In this document: one piece after another, positions 42,832 through 51,285 of the stretch | Numbering within the stretch: the stretch's first letter is position 1 | Layout of the letters: the number at the start of each line of letters is the position of its first letter | Assembly (NCBI GenBank): GCA_023441055.1 | Contig: JAEZQY010000059.1 | Span: 62,001 to 126,000, forward strand | DNA: 64,000 nt | From: Bacillota bacterium | GTDB lineage: Bacteria; Bacillota; Bacilli; Paenibacillales; UBA4045 | Direction of reading: 5' to 3' | Notes under the pieces: generated by a model | Databases searched by the model: none | What the model was told of the DNA's origin: nothing | What the model saw: the letters and a program-made list of their open reading frames with translations, nothing else | Translations under genes and position numbers: made by a program

Positions 42832-44346
42832 TTGAGTATCAAACCGGAAGAAATCAGTTCATTGATCAAACAACAGATTGAACAATATAATGCCGGCATT
42901 CAAGTGGCCGACGTAGGTACCGTAATCCAGGTTGGTGACGGGATTGCCCGCGCGCATGGTCTGGATAATGTCATGGCCGGAGAGCTGCTGGAATTCTCTA
43001 ACGGCGTAATGGGTATGGCCCTTAACCTCGAGGAGAATAACGTCGGTATCGTTATCATGGGTCCTTATACCGATATTCGTGAAGGAGACCAAGTCAAGCG
43101 CACAGGCCGCATCATGGAAGTGCCAGTTGGCGAGGCGATGCTGGGCCGCGTAGTGAACGCGCTCGGTCAACCCGTTGACGGCGGCGGTCCGATTGCTACG
43201 ACGGAATTCCGTCCGATCGAGTCCCCTGCGCCGGGCGTAATGGCTCGTAAGTCCGTTCATGAGCCGATGCAGACTGGGATTAAGGCGATTGACGCGATGA
43301 TTCCGATCGGCCGCGGTCAGCGTGAGCTGATCATCGGTGACCGTCAGACAGGGAAGACGACAATCGCGATCGATACGATTGTGAATCAGAAGGGCAATGG
43401 CGTGAAGTGTATCTATGTGGCCATCGGGCAGAAGCAATCCACCGTTCGCGGTGTTGTTGAGACCTTGCGTAAGCATGGCGCGCTGGAATACACAATCATC
43501 GTTACCGCCTCGGCTTCCGAGCCGGCTCCGCTCCTCTATATCGCACCTTATACAGGCTGCGCGATGGGCGAATACTTCATGTACAAGGGCGAGCACGTGC
43601 TTGTTATCTATGATGACTTGACCAAGCAAGCGGCAGCATACCGTGAGCTATCCCTCTTGCTCCGCCGTCCTCCGGGCCGCGAAGCCTATCCAGGGGACGT
43701 CTTCTACTTGCACTCCCGTCTACTCGAGCGCGCAGCGAAGCTGAGCGACGAACTCGGCGGCGGTTCATTAACCGCGTTGCCGTTCATTGAGACGCAAGCA
43801 GGCGACGTATCTGCATACATTCCTACCAACGTAATCTCGATTACAGACGGTCAGATCTTCCTGGAAGCTGATCTATTCTACTCGGGCCAGCGTCCGGCGG
43901 TTAACGTCGGGATCTCGGTATCCCGTGTAGGGGGCTCCGCTCAGATCAAGGCGATGAAGAAGGTTTCCGGAACGATGAAGCTGGACCTGGCTCAGTATCG
44001 GGAGCTTGCGGCATTCGCCCAGTTCGGCTCCGACCTGGACAGAGCGACGCAGAATCGCCTCAACCGCGGTGTTCGTACACTTGAGCTGCTGAAGCAAGGC
44101 GTTAATCAGCCGATGTCCGTTGAGCGTCAGGTGGTCTCTATCTATACGGTAACTAGAGGACATCTGGATGATCTGCCGGTACAGGATGTACGCCGTTTCG
44201 AAGCGGAATTCCTGTCCTACGTAGATGCCAATGCATCAGAGATCTTCGCGTCCATTCGGGATACCAAGGATCTGACAGAAGAGAACGAACAAGCGTTGAT
44301 CAATGCGATCCAAACATTCAAGAAGAGCTTCGCCGTATCGGCGTAA
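42832..44346 (+). CDS. atpA: ATP synthase F1 subunit alpha
   Basis: Non-catalytic nucleotide-binding subunit. 504 residues: beta-barrel (about 25-95), P-loop GDRQTGKTT, and the alpha-family signature PAVNVGISVSRVGG. The start is TTG 42832 after AGGGGTGA; no nearby ATG fits. Unusually, 168 bases separate it from atpG, filled by a 94-bp palindromic repeat and a second hairpin. Confidence 0.98.
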   Translation: MSIKPEEISSLIKQQIEQYNAGIQVADVGTVIQVGDGIARAHGLDNVMAGELLEFSNGVMGMALNLEENNVGIVIMGPYTDIREGDQVKRTGRIMEVPVGEAMLGRVVNALGQPVDGGGPIATTEFRPIESPAPGVMARKSVHEPMQTGIKAIDAMIPIGRGQRELIIGDRQTGKTTIAIDTIVNQKGNGVKCIYVAIGQKQSTVRGVVETLRKHGALEYTIIVTASASEPAPLLYIAPYTGCAMGEYFMYKGEHVLVIYDDLTKQAAAYRELSLLLRRPPGREAYPGDVFYLHSRLLERAAKLSDELGGGSLTALPFIETQAGDVSAYIPTNVISITDGQIFLEADLFYSGQRPAVNVGISVSRVGGSAQIKAMKKVSGTMKLDLAQYRELAAFAQFGSDLDRATQNRLNRGVRTLELLKQGVNQPMSVERQVVSIYTVTRGHLDDLPVQDVRRFEAEFLSYVDANASEIFASIRDTKDLTEENEQALINAIQTFKKSFAVSA

Positions 44347-44352
44347 GGCATC

Positions 44353-44446
44353 GTTACGGAATAACTTTCGCTAAATGGCCGACAACAATCAGTAAAGCGT
44401 TGATATGTTGTCGACCAAAGCGAGAAGTAATCCCGTAACGAGCCCT
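44353..44446. repeat. 94-bp palindromic intergenic repeat, copy 2, inside the atp operon
   Basis: Same length as 34217-34310 and identical at 87 of 94 positions. In this copy the outer arms match better (GTTACGG / CCGTAAC). It lies 7 bases after the atpA stop, where atp operons usually have a short junction. Confidence 0.85.
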
Positions 44447-44470
44447 AAGGATAGAGCATGGCCATGAATC

Positions 44471-44491
44471 GAGCTTGCGGGGAGCAAGCTC
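44471..44491 (+). other. Hairpin in front of atpG
   Basis: GAGCTTGC pairs perfectly with GCAAGCTC around a short G-rich loop, about 10 bases ahead of the AAGGTGGTGA ribosome site. There is no T-tract, so it is more likely an mRNA-processing or stability element than a terminator. Confidence 0.55.
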
Positions 44492-44514
44492 GGCAATGAA
44501 GGTGGTGACAACTT

Positions 44515-45378
44515 TTGGCTAAGGGAATGCGTGAGATTAAGCGTTCGATTAAGAGTAAACAGAATATGATGCAGATCACCAAGGCGATGGAGATGGTAGC
44601 CGCTGCCAAGCTGAAGCGTTCGCAGGACGCTGCAGTGGCCAGCAGACCATACGTCGACAAGATCCGAGAAGTGATCTCCAGCATCGCATCGGGTTCCGAC
44701 ACCGTTGAGCATGCCATGCTGGTCCAACGTCCGATTAAGCGGACGGCCTATCTGGTCATGACCTCGGATAAGGGACTTGCGGGCGGATACAACGTCAATG
44801 TGTGCCGGAAGACGGTGCAGCAGATTCGGGAGAATCACCAATCAACGGATGAATATGCCATATTCGTGATCGGACGCAAGGGACGTGATTTCTTCAAGAA
44901 GCGGAATCTTCCGATTATTGAGGAAGTAACGGGAATACCAGATTCGCCAACCTTCGCAGATGTTAAGCCGATTGCCGCTGCGGCGGTGAAGGGTTACGAG
45001 TCCGGCGAATTTGATGAATTGAATCTCGTCTATAATGAGTTTCGCAATGCGATATCGCAGGTACCAGTGGTCAAGCGATTGCTCCCTCTTGCGCAGGATG
45101 AGTTGACTTCAGGCGGCAAGGCGAGCTACGAATACGAGCCATCCCCAGAGGTTGTGCTTGGTGTGCTGTTGCCGAAGTACGCGGAGACACTGGTGTACAG
45201 TGCCTTGCTGGAATCGAAGGCAAGTGAATTCGGCGCGCGGATGACCGCAATGGGCAGCGCGACCAAGAACGCGAAGAAGATGGTTGAAGAATTGACGCTG
45301 AGTTACAACCGCGCGCGTCAAGCGGCGATCACGCAAGAGATCACCGAAATTATCGGCGGCGCGAACGCGCAGGCCTAA
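44515..45378 (+). CDS. atpG: ATP synthase F1 subunit gamma
   Basis: Central rotor shaft. 287 residues with the N- and C-terminal coiled-coil helices (MREIKRSIKSKQNMMQITKAMEMVAA; SLSYNRARQAAITQEITEI-like end). The start is TTG 44515 after AAGGTGGTGA; MAKGMREIKRSI matches the family start. Confidence 0.97.
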   Translation: MAKGMREIKRSIKSKQNMMQITKAMEMVAAAKLKRSQDAAVASRPYVDKIREVISSIASGSDTVEHAMLVQRPIKRTAYLVMTSDKGLAGGYNVNVCRKTVQQIRENHQSTDEYAIFVIGRKGRDFFKKRNLPIIEEVTGIPDSPTFADVKPIAAAAVKGYESGEFDELNLVYNEFRNAISQVPVVKRLLPLAQDELTSGGKASYEYEPSPEVVLGVLLPKYAETLVYSALLESKASEFGARMTAMGSATKNAKKMVEELTLSYNRARQAAITQEITEIIGGANAQA

Positions 45379-45406
45379 TGAATTGAATTTACACAAAAGT
45401 TGAGCA

Positions 45407-45468
45407 TATGCTTACGAAGTACTTTAGCTCACTCGATTGTATCGTATGCTTACGAAGTACTTTTGCTC
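45407..45468 (+). repeat. Two direct copies of a TATGCTTACGAAGTACTTT element
   Basis: Bases 45407-45430 and 45445-45468 are 24-mers differing at one base, each holding the palindrome AAGTACTT. Shorter ACAAAAGTTG repeats surround them (45392, about 45500, 45516). A minus-strand relative is at 6987-7006 and a partial one near 35239. The frame running through this region into atpD is not a gene start. Confidence 0.8.
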
Positions 45469-45539
45469 TCTCAGATGAAGGTTATTCATCCGATTATTCG
45501 CAAAAGTTGTATTTCACAAAAGTTGTAGGAGGTATAAAG

Positions 45540-46946
45540 ATGGGTAAAGGACGCGTCATTCAGGTTCAAGGCCCGGTCGTAGACATCGAGTTCGAATCCG
45601 GCCAGCTGCCCGAAATCCTGAATGCGATCAAGATTGAGAGAAAAGCGCAAAACCCTGGTGAACGCGACATCAACCTCACCGTTGAAACCGCCACTCATCT
45701 GGGCGACAACACGGTGCGCTGCGTAGCGATGTCGTCCACGGATGGTCTTGTTCGCGGGATGGAAGCGGTCGACCAGGGCGGACCAATCACCGTACCGGTT
45801 GGTCCGGGCACGCTGGGACGTGTATTTAACGTTCTAGGCGATCCGATTGATGCGGCTGGCGAAGCCGATCGTTCTATAGCATATCCGATTCACCGTGAAG
45901 CTCCGCCTTTCGAAGAGCTGTCGACACAAACGGAGATTCTGGAAACCGGGATTAAGGTAGTCGACCTGATCGCGCCTTACACCAAGGGCGGTAAGATCGG
46001 CTTGTTCGGCGGCGCGGGTGTCGGCAAGACGGTTCTTATGCAGGAATTGATTCACAATATCGCTTCCGAGCACGGCGGGATCTCTGTATTCGCAGGTGTA
46101 GGGGAGCGTACTCGTGAGGGGAATGACCTGTACCACGAGATGTCCGAATCCGGTGTTATCTCTAAGCTGGCGATGGTATTCGGCCAGATGAATGAGCCTC
46201 CGGGCGCTCGTCTGCGTGTTGCATTGACTGGTCTGACGATGGCGGAATACTTCCGTGATCAAGAAGGTCGGGACGTGCTGCTGTTCGTAGACAACATCTT
46301 CCGCTTCACGCAAGCCGGTTCTGAAGTATCCGCCTTGCTCGGCCGTATGCCGTCCGCGGTAGGCTATCAGCCAACTCTCGCAACTGAGATGGGGCAATTG
46401 CAAGAGCGTATTACGTCCACTAAGAAGGGATCGATCACCTCGATCCAGGCGATCTACGTTCCAGCGGACGACTATACTGACCCTGCTCCAGCTACAGCGT
46501 TCGCTCACTTGGACGCGACGACTAACCTGGACCGTAACATTGCAGCAATGGGGATCTTCCCAGCGGTTGATCCGCTCGCATCGTCCTCTCGAATCCTCGC
46601 TCCGGAAATTCTGGGCGATGAGCATTATGAGGTTGCGCAAGGCGTGAAGAAGATTCTGCAGCGCTATAAGGAATTGCAGGATATCATCGCGATTCTAGGT
46701 ATGGATGAGCTGTCCGATGAGGACAAGCAAACCGTTACTCGTGCTAGACGCATTCAATTGTTCCTGTCCCAGCCGCTTCACGTGGCTGAGCCGTTCTCCG
46801 GCCTGCCTGGGGTTTACGTGCCAATCAAGGAGACCATTCGCAGCTTCAAGGAAATTCTCGAGGGCAAATATGACGACCTTCCGGAACCGGCGTTCCATAA
46901 CGTCGGAACGATCGAAGAAGCCGTGGCAAAGGCGAAGACGCTTTAA
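45540..46946 (+). CDS. atpD: ATP synthase F1 subunit beta
   Basis: Catalytic subunit. 468 residues from ATG 45540 after AGGAGG; the open frame extends back to 45408 through repeats and is not used. P-loop GGAGVGKTV, catalytic-region GERTREGND, DELSEED-like DELSDEDK loop, and the PAVDPLASSSR signature. Separated from atpG by 161 bases of repeats. Confidence 0.98.
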   Translation: MGKGRVIQVQGPVVDIEFESGQLPEILNAIKIERKAQNPGERDINLTVETATHLGDNTVRCVAMSSTDGLVRGMEAVDQGGPITVPVGPGTLGRVFNVLGDPIDAAGEADRSIAYPIHREAPPFEELSTQTEILETGIKVVDLIAPYTKGGKIGLFGGAGVGKTVLMQELIHNIASEHGGISVFAGVGERTREGNDLYHEMSESGVISKLAMVFGQMNEPPGARLRVALTGLTMAEYFRDQEGRDVLLFVDNIFRFTQAGSEVSALLGRMPSAVGYQPTLATEMGQLQERITSTKKGSITSIQAIYVPADDYTDPAPATAFAHLDATTNLDRNIAAMGIFPAVDPLASSSRILAPEILGDEHYEVAQGVKKILQRYKELQDIIAILGMDELSDEDKQTVTRARRIQLFLSQPLHVAEPFSGLPGVYVPIKETIRSFKEILEGKYDDLPEPAFHNVGTIEEAVAKAKTL

Positions 46947-46970
46947 TACGGCGAATCAGGAGGTATCCAT

Positions 46971-47369
46971 ATGAGCACCTTATTGCTAGAGATTGTGACT
47001 CCCGAGCGTAAGGTTTACGCCAAGGATGTCGAGATGGTGAACGTCAAGGGAATCGATGGCGAGCTGGGCATACTGCCGCAGCATATTCCGATCGTATCCC
47101 CGCTTAAGATTGCACCTGTAAGGGTGAAGCTAATCGGCGGCGGTGAAGATCACATCGCAGTTCACGGTGGATTCCTCGAAGTGCGCGGTGAGAAGGTTGT
47201 TATTCTCGCCGAGGGCGCTGAGCTGCCTGAGGAGATTGATGCGGAGCGCGCGGAACGCGCCAGATTGCGCGCCGAGCAACGCCTTGCACAGAAGGAGAAC
47301 ATTGATTTCCACCGCGCAGAGATTGCTCTACAACGGGCGATCACACGACTTGACGTGAAGCGTCATTAA
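46971..47369 (+). CDS. atpC: ATP synthase F1 subunit epsilon
   Basis: Rotor foot and regulatory subunit. 132 residues: N-terminal beta-sandwich (LLEIVTPERKVY, GELGILPQHIP) and C-terminal two-helix hairpin (AERARLRAEQRLAQ) that can inhibit rotation. Last gene of the atp operon, followed by a strong terminator. Confidence 0.97.
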   Translation: MSTLLLEIVTPERKVYAKDVEMVNVKGIDGELGILPQHIPIVSPLKIAPVRVKLIGGGEDHIAVHGGFLEVRGEKVVILAEGAELPEEIDAERAERARLRAEQRLAQKENIDFHRAEIALQRAITRLDVKRH

Positions 47370-47390
47370 TTTGATAATACGAGTACTGGA

Positions 47391-47424
47391 GAAGAGAGCC
47401 ATAGGGCTCTCTTCTTCAATTTTA
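47391..47424 (+). terminator. atp operon terminator
   Basis: GAAGAGAGCC (47391-47400) pairs perfectly with GGCTCTCTTC (47405-47414) around ATAG, followed by TTCAATTTT. Confidence 0.9.
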
Positions 47425-47439
47425 ACGAAGCATCAGCTT

Positions 47440-47643
47440 TAGTCCGACCAAACCCCACTAGCCACTCGGCACGTTACATTCCAGCTCCAATAGTCCGACC
47501 AAACCCCACTAATCACTCGGCACGATACATTCCAGCTCCAATAGTCCGGCCAAACCCCACTAACCACTCCGCACGTTAGATTCCAGCTTCAATAGTCCGG
47601 CCACACCCCACTAATCCTGCCCTACGTCCGATTTCAACTCAGT
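47440..47643 (+). repeat. Four tandem 51-bp units (minisatellite)
   Basis: Units begin TAGTCCG(A/G)CCAAACCCCACT at 47440, 47491, 47542 and 47593, exactly 51 bases apart; the fourth decays toward its end. They are C-rich, contain no open frame of note and no spacer structure. The rest of the gap to the kinase gene (47644-47797) is AT-richer and holds only an imperfect hairpin (GGAATGTTC.../...GGAATTCC) and no clear promoter. Confidence 0.9.
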
Positions 47644-47797
47644 TCCAGATAAAAGAAGAACAAACAGCAATGGAATGTTCAGAGGAATTAGGAATTCCAT
47701 GTAGAATAACTAAACAGTTAGATTATTCCATTCGACAAGCTTCATCAAATTCATCTCGTCCGACAAATCTATCCATCATTCCCATTCACAGCCGGAG

Positions 47798-49561
47798 GTG
47801 AGCAGCCTGCAGATCGCAAACTCATTAAGACTCAAGCTCGCGCTTGGCATTATTGCTGTGATGCTGCCACTGGTAGGCTTCACCTTCTATAATAATCTCA
47901 ACGCTATGGAAGTCGTAGAGGAGAAGGTCACCGAGACGTACAGCAACACACTCCAGATCTTCACCGAGCAGGTGGATCAGACGCTGTTGCAGATTAATAA
48001 TTACTTGTACAAGATGGAGACGCAGGACTCGGACATCGGCGTCATTCAAGCCTATCCTTATCTTAGCGATACCTATATGCTGACCAAGCTTAGATTGACG
48101 CAGAAGATGATTCGAGATGTGGGCTTCTATACCTATATTAATACGATCTTCCTCTATACAGGCGAGGATCTCATTCACGCCTCTGCGGCCACGATGAATG
48201 AGATAACCGCGCTGTCCGTCATCCGTGACAATATCCCCTGGCTGATTGATGTTTCGGGCACGCAGAGTAAGGACGCCTGGCATCTGCTCTATCATGAATC
48301 GATAGAGGGGAACTATCTGCTGGCGCGAATCTATGAGATTAACCCGGGCTTGTACGGCGGCGTCATCGTGCGCATTATTGATATTGCTGAGCCGCTCGAT
48401 TTCTTGTGGAATAAGGGCGGTATCGGAGAGACCGTGATCTATTCGCACACCGGTCAGTTGCTGACCACGCCGCTTACTCCAACGATCCACAATGTCTCGC
48501 TCTCTCATCTCAAGGTGAGTCCAGACATCCAGGTGGAAACCGCAGTCGATTCAGATACGGGCGAACGCTATCTCGTCATGAGTCAATCCTCGGATATGGT
48601 GCAGATCGTCTACAACATTATCATTCCGGAATCTGCGATGCTAGCGAATATCCCCTTCATGCAGAAGGCGACTTACTTCATCCCGGTGCTGCTTATCATA
48701 ATTCTCATCGGTTTCCTCTTATTCCTCAATGAAGTGATGTTCAAGCCGCTCTATGAGCTGATGCGCGGGATGAAGAAGATCTCAATGGGGGATCTGGAGA
48801 CGCGCCTGCAGGAGAATAAGACGACGGAATTTAACTTCTTGGCCTACTCATTCAATAATATGGCGGAGGAAGTGAAGGGGCTTAAGATTGGGATGTATGA
48901 GGAGAAGCTGCGGGTGCAGCAGGCAGAGTTCAAGCATCTGCAGGCCCAGATCTCTCCACACTTCTATATGAATAGTCTGAATATTATCTATAACTTCGCT
49001 GCGCTCGGCGACAATGACGCGGTGAAGAAGATGTCCTTGCATCTGGCGGATTACTTCCGATTCATCATGAAGACGAACCGCAGCACGATCACGATCGAGG
49101 AAGAACTGAAGCATATCAACAATTATATCGAAATACAGAAGCTAAGATTTCCTGGGAAATTAAAGTTCGACATTCAATTGGACCCGAGTATTCTAAGTAT
49201 GCAGATCCCGGCACTCACGATTCAGCCATTCGTCGAGAATGCGATTATACATGGGTTTAAGAATCGCAAGCAGCTATTCCATATCGAGATTTATGCCGAG
49301 CCGGCGCCGGATAACCGCCATATCAGGCTGGTTATTCAGGATAATGGGGTCGGATTCCCAGAGGATGTCATCAGCGGCATCGCGTCTGACAGCCCGCTGA
49401 GCAGGAATGAAAGCAGCGGACTCGGAATTAAGAATGTGATTCACAGGCTTAGGCTTCATTTTGAGGGGGAGATTCGGATCGTATTCAACAATGCCGCCGA
49501 AGGCGGGGCCATTATCGCCATTTACCTGCCTATAGAAGAAGGAGTGCCTGCGGATGTATAA
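47798..49561 (+). CDS. YesM-type sensor histidine kinase
   Basis: Membrane sensor for the neighbouring sugar importer. 587 residues: helix 1 (about 10-30), extracytoplasmic Cache-like region (35-285), helix 2 (about 290-312), HAMP (315-365), His_kinase domain with QISPHFYMN (phospho-acceptor His) and HATPase with PFVENAIIHGF and SGLGIKNV. The start is uncertain. GTG 47798 is reported as the nearest usual start, but it lies inside the only ribosome site, GGAGGTGA (47794-47801). An in-frame CTG at 47807 sits 8 bases after GGAGG and would suit that site better. Overlaps the response-regulator gene by 8 bases. Confidence 0.92.
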   Translation: MSSLQIANSLRLKLALGIIAVMLPLVGFTFYNNLNAMEVVEEKVTETYSNTLQIFTEQVDQTLLQINNYLYKMETQDSDIGVIQAYPYLSDTYMLTKLRLTQKMIRDVGFYTYINTIFLYTGEDLIHASAATMNEITALSVIRDNIPWLIDVSGTQSKDAWHLLYHESIEGNYLLARIYEINPGLYGGVIVRIIDIAEPLDFLWNKGGIGETVIYSHTGQLLTTPLTPTIHNVSLSHLKVSPDIQVETAVDSDTGERYLVMSQSSDMVQIVYNIIIPESAMLANIPFMQKATYFIPVLLIIILIGFLLFLNEVMFKPLYELMRGMKKISMGDLETRLQENKTTEFNFLAYSFNNMAEEVKGLKIGMYEEKLRVQQAEFKHLQAQISPHFYMNSLNIIYNFAALGDNDAVKKMSLHLADYFRFIMKTNRSTITIEEELKHINNYIEIQKLRFPGKLKFDIQLDPSILSMQIPALTIQPFVENAIIHGFKNRKQLFHIEIYAEPAPDNRHIRLVIQDNGVGFPEDVISGIASDSPLSRNESSGLGIKNVIHRLRLHFEGEIRIVFNNAAEGGAIIAIYLPIEEGVPADV

Positions 49562-51161
49562 CATACTTGTAGTAGATGATGAAGAGATCGCGGTAAGGGG
49601 CATTGTCCAAGGCATTGACTGGACAGACCTGCCGATTGACCAGATGCTGACCGCGTATGACGTGGCAGAGGCTAAGCAGCTATTCGCGTCGCATAAGGTG
49701 CATGTGCTGCTCTCGGATATCGATATGCCGGACAATAACGGAATCGAGCTGCTCCAATGGGTGAGGGAGCATTCGCCGCAGACAGAGACGATCTTCCTGA
49801 CCGGTCATGCGGATTTCACCTATGCGCAGCAGGCGCTGCAGCTCGACAGCTTCGATTATCTGCTCAAGCCGATCGATCATGCCTGTCTCAAGCTGACCGT
49901 GACCAGGGCGATGGAGAAGATTCGCACGCAGGATGAGTTGCAACAATTCCACAAGACCTATGAATTCTACTATCAGCAATGGAATAAGCAGCTCTCCGTT
50001 CTCACGGAGCGATTCTGGCAGGATGTGATCGATCTGCGCATACCAGCAACACCGGCTAACCTGATCCATGCATACTCGCTGTATGAGCTGCCGCTGACGC
50101 TGCAGGATCAGATGCGCTTAATTCTGATCAGCGTGGAGCAATGGAATGAGACGCTCAGCGATCGCGATGAGGAGATCATGACCTATGCGGTGCAGAACGC
50201 AGGTCAGGAGATTGTGCTTCGCGGCTTGCAGGGACAGGTGCTGCGCCAGGGCGGCGGTGTGCTGCTGGCTGTGGTCTATGCCAAGGAAGAGGCGACCGCA
50301 GAGCGGATCGCGAACAATTGCGAGCAATTCATCGCCCAGTGCCGGCAATTCCTGCGCTGCGAGATCAGCTGCTATATTGGCGATCAGGTCGAGGCGGGTG
50401 AGCTGCATGACGCAATGCATCGGCTGATCGCGATTGAGCGCAGCTATCTGCTGCAGGGCGGCGCGGTCATCTGGCAGCATGCCTATAAGGAAGAGGCGGC
50501 TGTCGTCGCCTATCAGCCAAGCTTCGAGGATTGGGCAATTCTGCTGGAGTTGGGCAAGCGAGGCGAACTGATGACACGGATAGAAGACAGCATTGCCAGA
50601 CTCTCCAAGAACGCGGTGGATCCCTTCGTTCTGGAGGGCTATTATCATGGACTAGTCTATACGGTGTATGCGGTCATGCAGCGCAAGTCTGTCGCGATGA
50701 GTGATGTGTATCGAGATGAGGACTGGCGGGACGCAGCTGCGATCACGAAGTCGCTGCAGCGGCTTAAGGAATGGGCAAGGCGCTATGTGGAGACAGCCGT
50801 CGATTATCTAGAGAACAACAGCAGAGAGCTGTCCTCATTCGTGCAGAAGGCGGTTCGTTATATCGAGCAGCATCTGGGCGAAGAGCTCAGCCGGGAGGAT
50901 ATCGCGAATCATGTATACCTGAACTCTGCCTACCTGTCGCGTCTATTCAAGAAGGAGACCGGGCAATCGCTGACAGATTATATTCTTGAGCTGCGGATCG
51001 CGAAGGTGAAGCCGCTGCTGGAGCGGACGAATCTCAAGATCAGTGACATCGCGCAGACAGTCGGGTATGATAATTTCTCGCACTTCACCAAGATGTTCAA
51101 GAAGGCAACCGGGCTGACGCCATTCGAATATAGAAGGAAATATCAAAATATTGGTGACTGA
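49554..51161 (+). CDS. YesN-type response regulator with AraC DNA-binding domain
   Basis: 535 residues: receiver (1-120; VVDDEE, phospho-acceptor in LLSDIDMPDNNG, LTGHADF, LLKPI), a long helical middle region (130-420) of unknown detail, and a C-terminal AraC/XylS double helix-turn-helix (about 435-535; AYLSRLFKKETGQSLTDYI and GYDNFSHFTKMFKKATGLTP). Coupled to the kinase by an 8-base overlap. In this family such pairs activate the adjacent oligosaccharide importer. Confidence 0.94.
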   Translation: MYNILVVDDEEIAVRGIVQGIDWTDLPIDQMLTAYDVAEAKQLFASHKVHVLLSDIDMPDNNGIELLQWVREHSPQTETIFLTGHADFTYAQQALQLDSFDYLLKPIDHACLKLTVTRAMEKIRTQDELQQFHKTYEFYYQQWNKQLSVLTERFWQDVIDLRIPATPANLIHAYSLYELPLTLQDQMRLILISVEQWNETLSDRDEEIMTYAVQNAGQEIVLRGLQGQVLRQGGGVLLAVVYAKEEATAERIANNCEQFIAQCRQFLRCEISCYIGDQVEAGELHDAMHRLIAIERSYLLQGGAVIWQHAYKEEAAVVAYQPSFEDWAILLELGKRGELMTRIEDSIARLSKNAVDPFVLEGYYHGLVYTVYAVMQRKSVAMSDVYRDEDWRDAAAITKSLQRLKEWARRYVETAVDYLENNSRELSSFVQKAVRYIEQHLGEELSREDIANHVYLNSAYLSRLFKKETGQSLTDYILELRIAKVKPLLERTNLKISDIAQTVGYDNFSHFTKMFKKATGLTPFEYRRKYQNIGD

Positions 51162-51210
51162 ATACGGATATGAAGAAAGTCATTAAAGCACCGATCAGGT
51201 CACGGAGAGA

Positions 51211-51243
51211 AGAGAGCGGGATACATCCGCTCTCTTATAATTT
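51211..51243 (+). terminator. Terminator after the YesN-type gene
   Basis: AGAGAGCGG (51211-51219) pairs perfectly with CCGCTCTCT (51227-51235), then TATAATTT. The TATAAT here (51236-51241) could also serve as a -10 for the importer genes. Confidence 0.75.
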
Positions 51244-51285
51244 GATTACAACGAGAGAGAGGACAGTAAATAGGAGGACTTAGAC

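Noticed and set aside
45408..45539. An N-terminal extension of AtpD
   Set aside because: The open frame is formed by direct repeats, and a perfect AGGAGG precedes the conserved start MGKGRVIQV at 45540.
47440..47643. A CRISPR array
   Set aside because: The 51-bp units are contiguous with no unique spacers, and no cas genes are near. The same holds for the 18-bp units at 33434-33523.
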